Of a stretch of 64,000 nt of DNA, positions 28,549 to 37,749 are shown piece by piece. Made by a program: the position numbers and the translations under genes. Every line of letters starts with the position of its first letter. Within the stretch, counting starts at the first letter, position 1. Under the pieces are notes generated by a model, which saw only the letters and a list, made by a program, of their open reading frames with translations, searched no databases and was not told the origin of the DNA. The stretch is from Lichenicola cladoniae (GTDB lineage: Bacteria; Pseudomonadota; Alphaproteobacteria; Acetobacterales; Acetobacteraceae), in contig NZ_CP053708.1 of assembly GCF_013201075.1 (NCBI RefSeq), positions 4,469,501-4,533,500 of the forward strand, given 5' to 3'.

Positions 28549-29361
28549 CTACGCCAGCCGCGGATAGCCAGCGTTCCTCGCATCGTCTTCCAGACGTTGC
28601 ACCGCGTCGTAGGCGTCGCGGTCCAGTTCGACGAACCCCTCGATCAATAGCGCCCGGCAAGTTTCACGGTGCGCCGGATCGGTGGCGATTTCAGTCAGCG
28701 CGCGCCTGAGCGCGAGCCGCGTCGCTTCGCCCTGCGCGGTCACGAGCGGCAATCCGGGTGAGGCGACGGTCCAGTCAAGCAGACGAACCCGATCGACCAG
28801 CGCCGGACGGTAGCGCCGCAGCAGCGCGAACGTGACGCAATCGATCGCCGCCAGGTCCGCCGTGCCACGCCCGACCGCATCGATGCTGGCTGCATGGCTG
28901 CCGGTGACGATGAGGTCGCCGAAGAACGCATTTTTGCCGGCGAGGGGGGCCACCGTAACGCGGAGCAGGTTCATTCCCGAATTGCTGTCGATCGAGTTGA
29001 TCGCACAGACACGCCCGCGCATCGCCGACAGCGACCCGGCCTCCGCATCGCGATGCACGATGATGGCGCTTCGGTAGCGCGGCCCCTCGCAGCCGGGCGC
29101 TTCGTAGACCGGGGTCGCAACCACCCGCACATGATCCGGCAGCGAAAGCAGCGGATAGCCACAGGTCTGGGACAGCAGCACGGCCGGATCGCGCCAGTGG
29201 GCCGCGAGATCGTCCGGCTGCCCCAGCACCGCCGGCGCCGCAATGCCCGCCCGCCCGATCACGCCGGCGATTGCCTGCCAGAGCGCCTGGGTGTGCGGCC
29301 GCAGTTCGGGAAGATCGTACATCGGCAATGCAGCGATAAGCGCCACGGAATCGTAGTTCAT
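28549..29361 (-). CDS. PhnD-like phosphate/phosphonate-binding-fold protein without signal peptide
   Basis: This 270-residue protein has the type II periplasmic-binding fold of the PhnD group (LLSQTCGYPLLSL, YRSAIIVHRDAEAGSLSAMRGRVCAINSIDSNSGMNLLRV, GTADLAAIDCVTFALL). No export signal is visible at the N-terminus (MNYDSVALIAALPMYDLPEL) and no transporter genes lie next to it. It may therefore be a cytoplasmic sensor or an orphan binding protein (inference). It is convergent with the porin and divergent from a fatty-acid desaturase gene, with 72 nt between the start codons. Its ligand is unknown. Confidence 0.75.
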   Translation of the reverse strand: MNYDSVALIAALPMYDLPELRPHTQALWQAIAGVIGRAGIAAPAVLGQPDDLAAHWRDPAVLLSQTCGYPLLSLPDHVRVVATPVYEAPGCEGPRYRSAIIVHRDAEAGSLSAMRGRVCAINSIDSNSGMNLLRVTVAPLAGKNAFFGDLIVTGSHAASIDAVGRGTADLAAIDCVTFALLRRYRPALVDRVRLLDWTVASPGLPLVTAQGEATRLALRRALTEIATDPAHRETCRALLIEGFVELDRDAYDAVQRLEDDARNAGYPRLA

Positions 29362-29433
29362 ATTAATTACCGTTGCGGTTCGTTGATATCGTGATAATCT
29401 TGGTCAACCACTAGAGGACGACGTTTCAATACC

Positions 29434-30375
29434 ATGCAAGCTGCACCCGTCGCCGCCGACCGGCCCGCCAAGACCGAGTGGCCGACGCTGGTGTTGGCCG
29501 CGTGCATCTATGGCGGCTGGATGGCCCTCACCTTCTATGCCGGCCGGATAGCCTGGTGGCTCCTGCCCCTGCCGGGCGCATGGTTGATCGCCTGGCACAT
29601 GTCGTTGCAGCACGAATTGATCCACGGCCATCCGAGCCGCTTTGAATGGCTCAACGACTTGATCGGCAGCGTACCCCTGGGCTTGTGGTTGCCCTACGAG
29701 CGGTACAAGGCGAGTCATCTCGGCCATCATCGCGGTGATAACCTGACCGATCCGATCGAGGATCCCGAAAGCCATTACGTGACGGCCGAGCGATACCGGC
29801 AGATCGGGCCGGGCGGACGCTGGCTGCTTCGAGCCGGCAATACCCTGCTCGGCAGGATGATCATCGGTCCGGCTCGCGCGATCGCGACGTTCCTCGAGCA
29901 TGATGCGCGGGCACTCCTGACCGGTGATGCCGACGTTCGCCGCGCCTGGCTGCTGCATCTGCCAGGCGTCGTGCTCGTGCTGGCCTGGCTGCTGCTGGTC
30001 TGCAACCTGTCGCTGGTGCGTTACGCCACCCTGTTCGTCTATCCCGGCCTCTCGCTGGTCCTGATCCGTTCGTTCGCCGAGCATCGGGCCGCGGACGAAC
30101 CAGGGCACCGGACCGCTATCGTCGAGCATGCCCCGGTGCTGGGCCTGCTGTTCCTGTTCAACAATCTGCATGTCGTGCACCATTTGCGGCCGGGGCTCGC
30201 CTGGTATCGCATCCCGGCCGCATACCGGATGAACCGGCCGGCGCTGCTGCGGGACAATGGCGGGCTGGTGTATCGCGGCTATCTCGACGTCGCCCGGCGC
30301 TACCTGGTGAGACAGCATGATTTGCCGGTGCACCGCACCCACGGTTGGACACAGGGGCATAACCCCATGCGATGA
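29434..30375 (+). CDS. Fatty acid desaturase family membrane protein
   Basis: This 313-residue integral membrane di-iron enzyme would introduce a double bond or hydroxyl group into a lipid acyl chain. All three histidine boxes are visible: HELIHGH (about residue 65), HLGHHR (about residue 95) and HVVHH (about residue 248). Hydrophobic pairs of helices flank the boxes. It shares little with the second desaturase at 33010, so the two probably act on different substrates or positions. It is 27 nt upstream of pepT on the same strand and may be co-transcribed with it. Confidence 0.88.
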   Translation: MQAAPVAADRPAKTEWPTLVLAACIYGGWMALTFYAGRIAWWLLPLPGAWLIAWHMSLQHELIHGHPSRFEWLNDLIGSVPLGLWLPYERYKASHLGHHRGDNLTDPIEDPESHYVTAERYRQIGPGGRWLLRAGNTLLGRMIIGPARAIATFLEHDARALLTGDADVRRAWLLHLPGVVLVLAWLLLVCNLSLVRYATLFVYPGLSLVLIRSFAEHRAADEPGHRTAIVEHAPVLGLLFLFNNLHVVHHLRPGLAWYRIPAAYRMNRPALLRDNGGLVYRGYLDVARRYLVRQHDLPVHRTHGWTQGHNPMR

Positions 30376-30402
30376 TGGCGGCCTCCGTCGACAGGACCCT
30401 TC

Positions 30403-31638
30403 ATGATGCCCACCCTGGAAGACCAGCTGGTCACCCGCCTGTTCCGCTATCTCGCCGTCACCAGCCAAAGCGATGCCAAGGCCACCACCCTGCCGAGCAC
30501 GCCGGGCCAGTGGGACATGGTCAGGCTCCTGGCGGGCGAACTCGAGGCGCTCGGCCTCGCCGACATCCATACCGACGAGAATGCGGTGCTCACCGCGCGG
30601 CTGCCGGCAACGGTCCCGGGCCGGCCGCGGATCGGCTTCTGCGCGCATGTCGATACCGTCGATGTCGGGTTGTCACCCCATATCAGGCCGAGCCTGGTGC
30701 GGTTCGGCGGCGACGATCTCTGCCTCAACCCCGGGCGCGACATCTGGCTGCGCACCGCCGAACATCCCGAGATCCTGCCCTATGCCGGACAGGATGTGGT
30801 CGTCGGCGACGGCACCAGCGTGCTCGGTGCCGACAACAAGGCGGCGGTGGCGGTGGTGATGACGCTGCTGGACCGGCTCGTGCGCGACCGGCCACCGCAT
30901 GGCGATATCGTCGTCGCCTTCGTGCCGGACGAGGAGATCGGCCTGCGCGGCGCCCGGGCCATGGCGCTGGAGCGGTTCCCGGTGGATTTCGCCTACACCA
31001 TCGATAGCTGCGCACTGGGCGAGTTCGTGATCGAGACCTTCAATGCCGCCCAGGCGACGATCACCATCGAGGGCGTCACCGCGCACCCGATGTCGGCCAA
31101 GGGCGTGCTGGTCAATCCGATCCTGGTCGCCGCCGACCTGATCGGCCGGTTCGATCCGCTGGACACGCCGGAACATACCGAAGGCCGCGAAGGCTATTGC
31201 TGGATCAACGGCATGACCGCCAATGCTGCGACGGCAACGCTCAGCCTGTCGATCCGCGACTTCGACGACGCCATGTTTGCCGGACGCCAGCAGCGTGTGC
31301 GGGATGCCGTCGCGGAGACGGCCGAGGCGAATCCCGCCGCGACGATCGCCTGCCGGATCGAGGAGGTCTATCGCAACATCGCCTCCAGCCTCGGTGACGA
31401 CCGGCGCAGCGTCGAGCTGATGGCGCAGGCCTATGCCGAGCTGAATATTCCAGCCAACATCATCGCGATGCGTGGTGGCACCGACGGCTCGGCCCTGTCG
31501 GCGCGCGGCATCCCGACCCCCAACATGTTCACCGGCGCGCATAATTTCCACTCGCCGTTCGAGTTCCTGCCGGTCCCGTCGTTCGTGCGCTCGTTCGAGG
31601 TGGCCGAGCGGATCGTGGCACTCGCCGCGGCCGCATGA
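30403..31638 (+). CDS. pepT: Peptidase T (tripeptide aminopeptidase)
   Basis: This M20-family metallopeptidase of 411 residues releases N-terminal residues from tripeptides in the cytoplasm. Metal-binding regions are seen in FCAHVDTVDVG, VLGADNKAAVAVVM (bridging Asp) and VPDEEIGLRGARAMALERF. The C-terminal GGTDGSALSARGIPTPNMFTGAHNFHSPFEFLPVPS holds the last zinc-ligand His. Length is that of standard PepT (about 410 residues). The gene overlaps the next one by 4 nt, which links peptide and purine salvage in one transcript. Confidence 0.94.
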   Translation: MMPTLEDQLVTRLFRYLAVTSQSDAKATTLPSTPGQWDMVRLLAGELEALGLADIHTDENAVLTARLPATVPGRPRIGFCAHVDTVDVGLSPHIRPSLVRFGGDDLCLNPGRDIWLRTAEHPEILPYAGQDVVVGDGTSVLGADNKAAVAVVMTLLDRLVRDRPPHGDIVVAFVPDEEIGLRGARAMALERFPVDFAYTIDSCALGEFVIETFNAAQATITIEGVTAHPMSAKGVLVNPILVAADLIGRFDPLDTPEHTEGREGYCWINGMTANAATATLSLSIRDFDDAMFAGRQQRVRDAVAETAEANPAATIACRIEEVYRNIASSLGDDRRSVELMAQAYAELNIPANIIAMRGGTDGSALSARGIPTPNMFTGAHNFHSPFEFLPVPSFVRSFEVAERIVALAAAA

Positions 31639-33008
31639 CCCGCACGCTGCTGCTCCGGAATGCGACGGTCCTCGTCACCATGGACGCCGAACGCCGCGAG
31701 ATCGCCGGCGGCGGAGTGTTCATCGAGGGCAACCGCATCCTGGCGGTGGGCACGACGGAGCGGCTCCCGGCGACCGCGGACCGGGTGATCGATCTCGCTG
31801 GCCATGTGCTGATGCCGGGCCTGGTCAACACGCATCACCACATGTTCCAGACCCTGACGCGGGCGGTGCCGGCGGCCCAGGATGCCTCCTTGTTCGACTG
31901 GCTGCGGGCGCTCTATCCGATCTGGGCGCGGCTGACCCCCGAGATGATCCGCGTCTCCACGCAGACCGCGATGGCCGAGCTCATCCTGTCCGGCTGCACC
32001 ACCTCCAGCGACCATCTCTACCTGTTCCCGAACGGCAGCCGGCTCGACGACCAGCTCGAAGCCGCGGAGACCACCGGCCTGCGCTTCCATGCGGCCCGTG
32101 GCGCCATGAGCGTCGGCGAGAGCCAGGGCGGGTTGCCGCCGGACAGCCTGGTCGAGGCCGAGCCTTCCATCCTGCACGACACCAGGCGGCTGATCGAATG
32201 CTTCCATGATCCGTCCCGGTTCTCGATGCGCCGGATCGTGGTGGCGCCCTGTTCGCCGTTCTCGGTAAGCCGGGGGCTGATGCAGGATGCAGCGTCGCTG
32301 GCGCGTGCGACCTCGACCATGCTGCACACCCACCTGGCCGAAAACGACACCGACGTCGCCTATAGCCGCGAGGCTTTCGGCATGAGCCCGGCCGACTATG
32401 CGGACTCGCTCGGCTGGGTTGGACCGGACGTGTGGCACGCCCACTGCGTCAAGCTCGATGAACCGGGCCTTGCCACCTTCGGCCGTACCGGGACCGGCGT
32501 GGCACATTGCCCGTGCTCGAACATGCGGCTGGCGTCCGGGATCGCGCCGATCCGGAGGATGCGGGCGCATGGCATCCCGGTCGGGCTTGGCGTCGATGGT
32601 TCGGCATCCAATGATGGCAGCCACATGCTCGGCGAGGCCAGGCAGGCGATGTTGCTCTCGCGGGTGCTGCACGATCCCGATGGCCCGGACCGTCCTCGCA
32701 TGATGGGTGCCCGCGAGGCGCTCGAACTGGCGACGATCGGGGGGGCGCGCGTGCTGGGGCGGGACGATATCGGCCATCTGGCGCCAGATATGGCGGCAGA
32801 CCTCGTGGCCTTCGATCTCCGGCATCCTGCCTATGCCGGAGCGCTGCACGATCCGGTGGCGGCGCTGCTGTTCTGTGCGCCGCAGACTGTGTCATTGAGC
32901 ATGATCGACGGGCGCGTCGTGGTGCAGGACGGGAACCTGCTTACGCTGGATGCACCGGTGCTGGCCGAACGCCAAAACGCGTTGGCCGGCCGGCTGGTGA
33001 ACGGATAG
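31635..33008 (+). CDS. 8-oxoguanine deaminase-like amidohydrolase
   Basis: This 457-residue zinc hydrolase of the amidohydrolase superfamily deaminates a purine-like ring. Visible are the HxH metal motif in LVNTHHHMFQTLTRAVP, the VAPCSPFSVS strand, HTHLAEND with a metal-binding His, HAHCVKLD, and LGVDGSASNDGSHM with the catalytic Asp. The Cys-Ser pair in VAPCSPFS and the overall pattern match the 8-oxoguanine deaminase group of the ATZ/TRZ branch. A guanine deaminase or S-adenosylhomocysteine deaminase relative is the alternative. It is coupled to pepT by a 4-nt overlap. Confidence 0.86.
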   Translation: MTRTLLLRNATVLVTMDAERREIAGGGVFIEGNRILAVGTTERLPATADRVIDLAGHVLMPGLVNTHHHMFQTLTRAVPAAQDASLFDWLRALYPIWARLTPEMIRVSTQTAMAELILSGCTTSSDHLYLFPNGSRLDDQLEAAETTGLRFHAARGAMSVGESQGGLPPDSLVEAEPSILHDTRRLIECFHDPSRFSMRRIVVAPCSPFSVSRGLMQDAASLARATSTMLHTHLAENDTDVAYSREAFGMSPADYADSLGWVGPDVWHAHCVKLDEPGLATFGRTGTGVAHCPCSNMRLASGIAPIRRMRAHGIPVGLGVDGSASNDGSHMLGEARQAMLLSRVLHDPDGPDRPRMMGAREALELATIGGARVLGRDDIGHLAPDMAADLVAFDLRHPAYAGALHDPVAALLFCAPQTVSLSMIDGRVVVQDGNLLTLDAPVLAERQNALAGRLVNG

Positions 33009-33009
33009 T

Positions 33010-34032
33010 CTACGATCCGGACGCTTTTCGGGCGTTGCGGAACGGGATCAGCTTGCTCTGCTTGGCATCCCACAGTGCGAGGCGTGCGCATTTCAGACTG
33101 CCGAACAGGGTCAGATGCGGCACCTCCTGCAGGGCCGGGTTCTCCTCGTGGCACGCCCGCAGCCGGTAGTTCGGGATCCTCGAGGACAGGTGATGGATAT
33201 GGTGGAAGCCGATATTCCCGGTAAGCCAGTGCAGCGGACGCGGCAGATCATAGAACGATGAGCCCTGCAGTGCCGAAGCCTTGAAGTCCCAGTTGGGCTT
33301 CAGCTCCCAGTAGGCATCTTCGAACTGGTGCTGGATGTAGAACAGCCAGATCCCGATCGTCGCCGCCAGCACCATGACCGGTAGCCAGCCGAGCAACAGT
33401 GGCAACGGTCCCAGGATAAGCACCAGGATCGTGAGTCCACCCAGGAGGGCGACATTCGTTCCCAGCACGCTGGCCCAGCTCTGCCAGCTTCGAATCGGAT
33501 GGCCTCTCGGAATGCGCTGGTTGATCAGGAACTGCCAGGCAGGTCCGACACCGAACAGCACCAGTGGATGGCGATACAGCCGATAGGCCAGCCGGCCACG
33601 CCGGGGCAGAGCGGTATATTCATCGAGCGTCAGGGTCGTCACGTCACCGATGCCGCGCCGGTCCAGATTGCCGGTCCCGGCGTGATGCAGCGCATGGTCG
33701 CCGCGCCACGCCTTGTAGGGCGTGAGAGTGAACACGCCGAGCACGGAGCCCAGCAGATCATTGGCCCAACGTGCCGGGAAGAAGGATCCGTGGCCGCAAT
33801 CATGCTGAAACATGAACAGCCTAATCAGCAGGAAGGCGGCGAAAGGGATCAGCAGCAACGCCTCCCAGTAGCCGTAGCCGACTCCCACCATGATTGCAGC
33901 CATCACGCCGATGAAGAGCACCCCGGTATTGGAGAGCTGGATCAGCGCACGCCGCCAATCCGGCTTCAAATAGGGCGCGACCATTGCACGCCAGGTCGAG
34001 GACGAAACGGGCATCGAGTCAGGATTGGACAT
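33010..34032 (-). CDS. Fatty acid desaturase (DesA/delta-12-like)
   Basis: This 340-residue membrane di-iron desaturase has histidine boxes HDCGH (about residue 94), HALHH (about residue 131) and HHIHH (about residue 285). Four hydrophobic helices are visible around NTGVLFIGVMAAIMVGVG and TNVALLGGLTILVLILG. The pattern matches acyl-lipid desaturases that adjust membrane fluidity. The gene ends 1 nt from the stop of the convergent deaminase gene, with no space for a terminator. The AT-rich stretch near 34092-34105 upstream may hold its promoter. Confidence 0.92.
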   Translation of the reverse strand: MSNPDSMPVSSSTWRAMVAPYLKPDWRRALIQLSNTGVLFIGVMAAIMVGVGYGYWEALLLIPFAAFLLIRLFMFQHDCGHGSFFPARWANDLLGSVLGVFTLTPYKAWRGDHALHHAGTGNLDRRGIGDVTTLTLDEYTALPRRGRLAYRLYRHPLVLFGVGPAWQFLINQRIPRGHPIRSWQSWASVLGTNVALLGGLTILVLILGPLPLLLGWLPVMVLAATIGIWLFYIQHQFEDAYWELKPNWDFKASALQGSSFYDLPRPLHWLTGNIGFHHIHHLSSRIPNYRLRACHEENPALQEVPHLTLFGSLKCARLALWDAKQSKLIPFRNARKASGS

Positions 34033-34229
34033 TCAGCTCTGGCAGGTCTGTTCGGGGAGTTGAAAGCAATTCCGCGGCTACGGTTCGCCTCTAACCTTTA
34101 TATTAGGACAAATCCGAGGGCCTGTCCCGCGAAGTCTTGCCAGGACCGGATGAAGGTTCGGTTAAGTCACGATGGCCGCCCCGATGAACCGCGGACACCG
34201 GCAAGCGATCTCCTCAAGGGGATCGAGGA

Positions 34230-35072
34230 ATGCAACCGCCATGGATCAGACCAGACAGGCGCCGGTTCGGTGCTACAGCCCGCTTGCTCACCGCATTCCT
34301 ATCGCGATCGCTGATTGGACTGGCGATTGCGATGCCGATGCTGTCGGGTTGCAAGGATAAAACCCAGGTTTCGGGGCAGCCCGACGGTGCAACGGCGGTC
34401 CGGGCTCGCGACGCCGGCGAGCGAAACATCCGGTCGAGCGTATCGTCCCGGGACGCCCGCTTCCGCGGGGTCCAGGTGTATGCCCAGGCGCTTCCGGCGC
34501 ACTGGGCCGTCTGCGGCCAGGTGTCGCCATTCGCGGAGGATGCCAATATTTTCGTGCCGTTCGTCTCTGTGGTCACGCTGGCAACGGAGAAGGGGCATGC
34601 GGTCGAGCGGTTCGAGCAGTCCATCGGGACCACGACCGCGGAAGCCAACCGGGTCTATATCGCGCTGGTCGCCGACTGCTACGACAAGGGCGGTCCTACC
34701 TCCGGCCCGTTCCAGAGCATCTCCCCGCTGCCGCCCCTGCCGGACACGGTCACAGCACCGGAACACCCTGTCGTGTCGGCCGGCCAGGCCCCCACCCGGA
34801 CCGCGACCGGGCAGACCAGGATGTCCGCCGCCCCACCAGCCGCGGCCCGCACGGAACAGGCTCTACCGCCTTCGGCCGAAACTCCCGCGTCGGGGCGGGT
34901 CGCCATGCGGCAAAACGCGAACCTGCACGCGGCGCCGCATGGTCCGCCGGTCCGGGTTGTGCCGCAGGGCACGGAAATGCACGTCTTTGCCCAGGCGCCG
35001 GGCGGCTGGTACGAAGTAGGCGACACCGCACCATGGGGCTGGGTGCACGAAAGCATGCTCGAACGGCATTGA
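34230..35072 (+). CDS. Putative lipoprotein with C-terminal SH3-like domain
   Basis: This 280-residue exported protein has a long n-region, a hydrophobic stretch and a lipobox LSGC with Cys about residue 41. A central segment of unknown function (about residues 75-155) contains a Cys pair (HWAVCGQVSPF, IALVADCYDKGG). A disordered Pro/Ala/Thr linker follows. The last 55 residues look like a bacterial SH3 domain (GRVAMRQNANLHAAPHGPPVRVVPQGTEMHVF, then WYEVGDTAPWGWVHESML). Such domains often bind cell-wall peptides (family knowledge). It is divergent from the desaturase gene. I do not recognise a named family. Confidence 0.72.
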   Translation: MQPPWIRPDRRRFGATARLLTAFLSRSLIGLAIAMPMLSGCKDKTQVSGQPDGATAVRARDAGERNIRSSVSSRDARFRGVQVYAQALPAHWAVCGQVSPFAEDANIFVPFVSVVTLATEKGHAVERFEQSIGTTTAEANRVYIALVADCYDKGGPTSGPFQSISPLPPLPDTVTAPEHPVVSAGQAPTRTATGQTRMSAAPPAAARTEQALPPSAETPASGRVAMRQNANLHAAPHGPPVRVVPQGTEMHVFAQAPGGWYEVGDTAPWGWVHESMLERH

Positions 35073-35404
35073 GAGCGGCTGAGCCACTGCAAAAAAGTCT
35101 TTGGTTTCGTGAGTTGGGGGTCGTCCCCAACCGACGGGAGCCCTGCAGGCCGACCTGAAGATCGGCCACAGCGACATCAAGGCAACGTCATCGCAATCGG
35201 TATTGGCCAACGCAGTCGCCAACAAACTACCGCTCCGGTTTGCCAGGGATCCGGCGGAGTATCGACCCGGCGAGCTTTAAACCGACGCCACGCCGTTGCG
35301 GTAGATACGCGATGCAGGCCCGCAGCATCTGTAACGGCCGCAGCAGGCGAGGCGCACCTCGACGTCTGCGCAGTTGCTTTGCCTAGCCGCCGGATACGAT
35401 CCGG
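35073..35404. other. Gene-poor stretch between SH3 lipoprotein and iolA
   Basis: No convincing gene lies here. A gttgggg/ccccaac hairpin is near 35112-35130. A short plus-strand frame of about 55 codons ends at 35280 (last residues RFARDPAEYRPGEL) with no start or ribosome binding site, possibly a decayed gene end. A 6-bp hairpin ccggat/atccgg at 35390-35404 directly behind iolA may be its weak terminator. Confidence 0.4.
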
Positions 35405-36898
35405 TCAGCCGAGCGTCGGCATCACGAACTCGGCGCCGGCTCGGATGCCGGTGGGCCAGCGCGAGGTCACGGTCTTCAGCTTGGTGAAGAACCGCAAGCC
35501 TTCCGGACCGTGCATGTGGTGGTCGCCGAACAGCGACGATTTCCAGCCACCGAACGAATGGAACGCCATCGGCACCGGGATCGGCACGTTCACGCCGACC
35601 ATGCCGGCCTGGACGCCGTGCACGAACGCACGCGCGGTATCGCCATCGCGGGTGAAGATCGCGGTGCCATTGCCGAATTCATGGTCGTTGACCAGCTTGA
35701 GCGCGGTGTCGAAATCGGGCGCGCGAACCACGGCCAGCACCGGGCCGAAGATCTCTTCCTTGTAGATCCGCATGTCCGCCGTCACGTCGTCGAACAGCGT
35801 GCCGCCGATGAAGAAGCCGCCCTCGTAGCCCTGCAGCTTCAGGCCGCGACCATCAACCACCAGCTTGGCACCCTCCGCGATACCGATATCGACGTAGCCG
35901 CTCACCTTCTCCAGATGAACCCCGGTGACCAGCGGGCCCATCTCGCTCTCGGGATCGGTGCCACTACCGATCCTGAGTGCACGCACGCGCGGCGCCAGCG
36001 TCTCGACCAGCCGGTCGGCCACGCTGCCGACCGCGACCGCAACCGAGATCGCCATGCAACGCTCACCGGCCGAGCCGTAGGCCGCCCCCATCAGCGCGTC
36101 CACGGTCTTGTCGAGGTCGCAATCGGGCATGATGACCGCGTGGTTCTTGGCGCCGCCGAGCGCCTGCACCCGCTTGCCCTGGCCGATCCCGGTCTGCTGG
36201 ATATAGCGGGCGATCGGCGTCGAGCCGACGAAGCTCACCGCCTGCACGTCGGGATGATGCAGGATCGCGTCGACCACTTCCTTGTCGCCGTGCACAACCT
36301 GGAACACGCCGTCCGGCAGCCCGGCCTGCTTCAGCAGGTCGGCCAGCATCATCGACGCGGACGGATCCCGCTCCGACGGCTTCAGGATGAAGCAGTTGCC
36401 GGCGACCAGCGCCATCGGCGCCATCCACAGCGGCACCATCACCGGAAAATTGAACGGGGTGATGCCGGCGACCACGCCGAGCGGCTGGCGCATCGAATAG
36501 GCATCGATATTGCGTCCGGCCTGCTCGGTGAAATCGCCCTTGAGCATCTCCGGCGCACCGGTCGCATATTCCACGACCTCCATGCCACGGGTAACCTCGC
36601 CCGCCGCGTCGGACAGCACCTTGCCGTGTTCGGAGGTGATGATCGACGCGAGATCGTTGGTGTGCTGCTCGATGAGGTCGCGGAACCGGAACATCACCCG
36701 GGCGCGGGCCAGCGGGGTGGTCGCGGCCCAGCCCGGGAATGCCGCCTTGGCAACCTTCACCGCACTGTCGAGATCGGCCACCGTTCCCAGGATCACCTGC
36801 CGGGCAACCGCGCCGGTCGTCGGATCGAAGATGTCGGCGCGGCGTGTGCCGCCACCATCGTGACGCGACCCGCCGATGAAATGCTGAACGATGTCCAT
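35405..36898 (-). CDS. iolA: Methylmalonate-semialdehyde dehydrogenase (CoA-acylating)
   Basis: This 497-residue enzyme converts malonate semialdehyde to acetyl-CoA, or methylmalonate semialdehyde to propionyl-CoA, using NAD and CoA. Family marks are [10 protein letters not shown] at the N-terminus, [38 protein letters not shown] in place of the general-base ELGGK motif of other aldehyde dehydrogenases, and the nucleophile in [15 protein letters not shown]. It ends with [13 protein letters not shown], typical of MmsA/IolA. It is the last gene of the inositol cluster. IolA is favoured over valine-pathway MmsA because of the neighbours, although one enzyme can serve both. Confidence 0.94.
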   Translation of the reverse strand: MDIVQHFIGGSRHDGGGTRRADIFDPTTGAVARQVILGTVADLDSAVKVAKAAFPGWAATTPLARARVMFRFRDLIEQHTNDLASIITSEHGKVLSDAAGEVTRGMEVVEYATGAPEMLKGDFTEQAGRNIDAYSMRQPLGVVAGITPFNFPVMVPLWMAPMALVAGNCFILKPSERDPSASMMLADLLKQAGLPDGVFQVVHGDKEVVDAILHHPDVQAVSFVGSTPIARYIQQTGIGQGKRVQALGGAKNHAVIMPDCDLDKTVDALMGAAYGSAGERCMAISVAVAVGSVADRLVETLAPRVRALRIGSGTDPESEMGPLVTGVHLEKVSGYVDIGIAEGAKLVVDGRGLKLQGYEGGFFIGGTLFDDVTADMRIYKEEIFGPVLAVVRAPDFDTALKLVNDHEFGNGTAIFTRDGDTARAFVHGVQAGMVGVNVPIPVPMAFHSFGGWKSSLFGDHHMHGPEGLRFFTKLKTVTSRWPTGIRAGAEFVMPTLG

Positions 36899-36926
36899 GG
36901 TAACTCCTGCGGGTGCGTAGGCCGGA

Positions 36927-37724
36927 TCAGTAAGGAAGGTGAGCCTGGTCCGGGTCCATGCTGAATTTCCACTGGCGGACCGGACCGGCCATCACGTTCA
37001 GATAATAGAGGTCGAAGCCATGCGGCGCACCGACCGGATGATAGCCCTTCGGGACCAGGACGACATCGCGATCTGCGATCGCCATCGTCTCGTCGAGCGA
37101 TCCGTCCTTGGTATAGACACGTTGAACCGCGAACCCGGAACCGCGCCGGAGCCGGTGGTAATAGGTTTCCTCGAGGTAGGTCTCGTTCGGCGCGTCGTCG
37201 GTATCGTGCTTGTGCGGCGGGTAGCTCGACCAGTGCCCACCGGGCGTCACCACCTCGACCACCAGAAGTGTCCCGGCGGCCGCGGTGTCGGGAAGGATGT
37301 TGCGCACATACCGCAGGTTGGTGCCGGTGCCACGCTCGATCTGCCCGACATCGGCCGGCGTGATCAGGCGGGACGGCAGCCCGCCCTTAGCCGGCGAGGC
37401 GCAGATCGCCAGCTCCAGCTTGCCTTCCGCACGAACCGTGAACGGCATATGCGGCGGCAGGTAGACCGCATAGGGGCTGGCGTCGAACGGGCTCGAGCGC
37501 TCGCCGAGCAGGCCATAGTCGGTCTCGCCGGCGGTGATGCGCGCACGGCCGGCGACCAGCACCAGGCACAGCTCGTTATCGTCGCCCGGCCGCGACAGCA
37601 CTGCACCGGGCGATAGGTCGATCGCCTCGAAACCAACGTAACCCCAGCCGGCGGTTTCCGGGGTGACGCGCTGCACGACGCCGCCGACATCGTCCAGGCG
37701 CGGGTGGATCAGCAGCTTCGACAT
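36927..37724 (-). CDS. iolB: 5-deoxy-glucuronate isomerase
   Basis: This 265-residue cupin isomerase converts 5-deoxyglucuronate to 5-dehydro-2-deoxygluconate in myo-inositol breakdown. The metal-binding cupin stretch [12 protein letters not shown], continuing to [11 protein letters not shown], is clear, as is the second half [24 protein letters not shown]. Length is standard for IolB. It lies 25 nt after iolD and 28 nt before iolA on the same strand. Confidence 0.95.
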   Translation of the reverse strand: MSKLLIHPRLDDVGGVVQRVTPETAGWGYVGFEAIDLSPGAVLSRPGDDNELCLVLVAGRARITAGETDYGLLGERSSPFDASPYAVYLPPHMPFTVRAEGKLELAICASPAKGGLPSRLITPADVGQIERGTGTNLRYVRNILPDTAAAGTLLVVEVVTPGGHWSSYPPHKHDTDDAPNETYLEETYYHRLRRGSGFAVQRVYTKDGSLDETMAIADRDVVLVPKGYHPVGAPHGFDLYYLNVMAGPVRQWKFSMDPDQAHLPY

Positions 37725-37749
37725 GAGAACTCTCCCGTTCCGATCACGG

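Noticed and set aside
35228-35240. ccgctccggtt near 35230 as a fourth, reversed copy of the hairpin element
   Set aside because: Similarity stops after about 11 bases and no stems or core ends are present.
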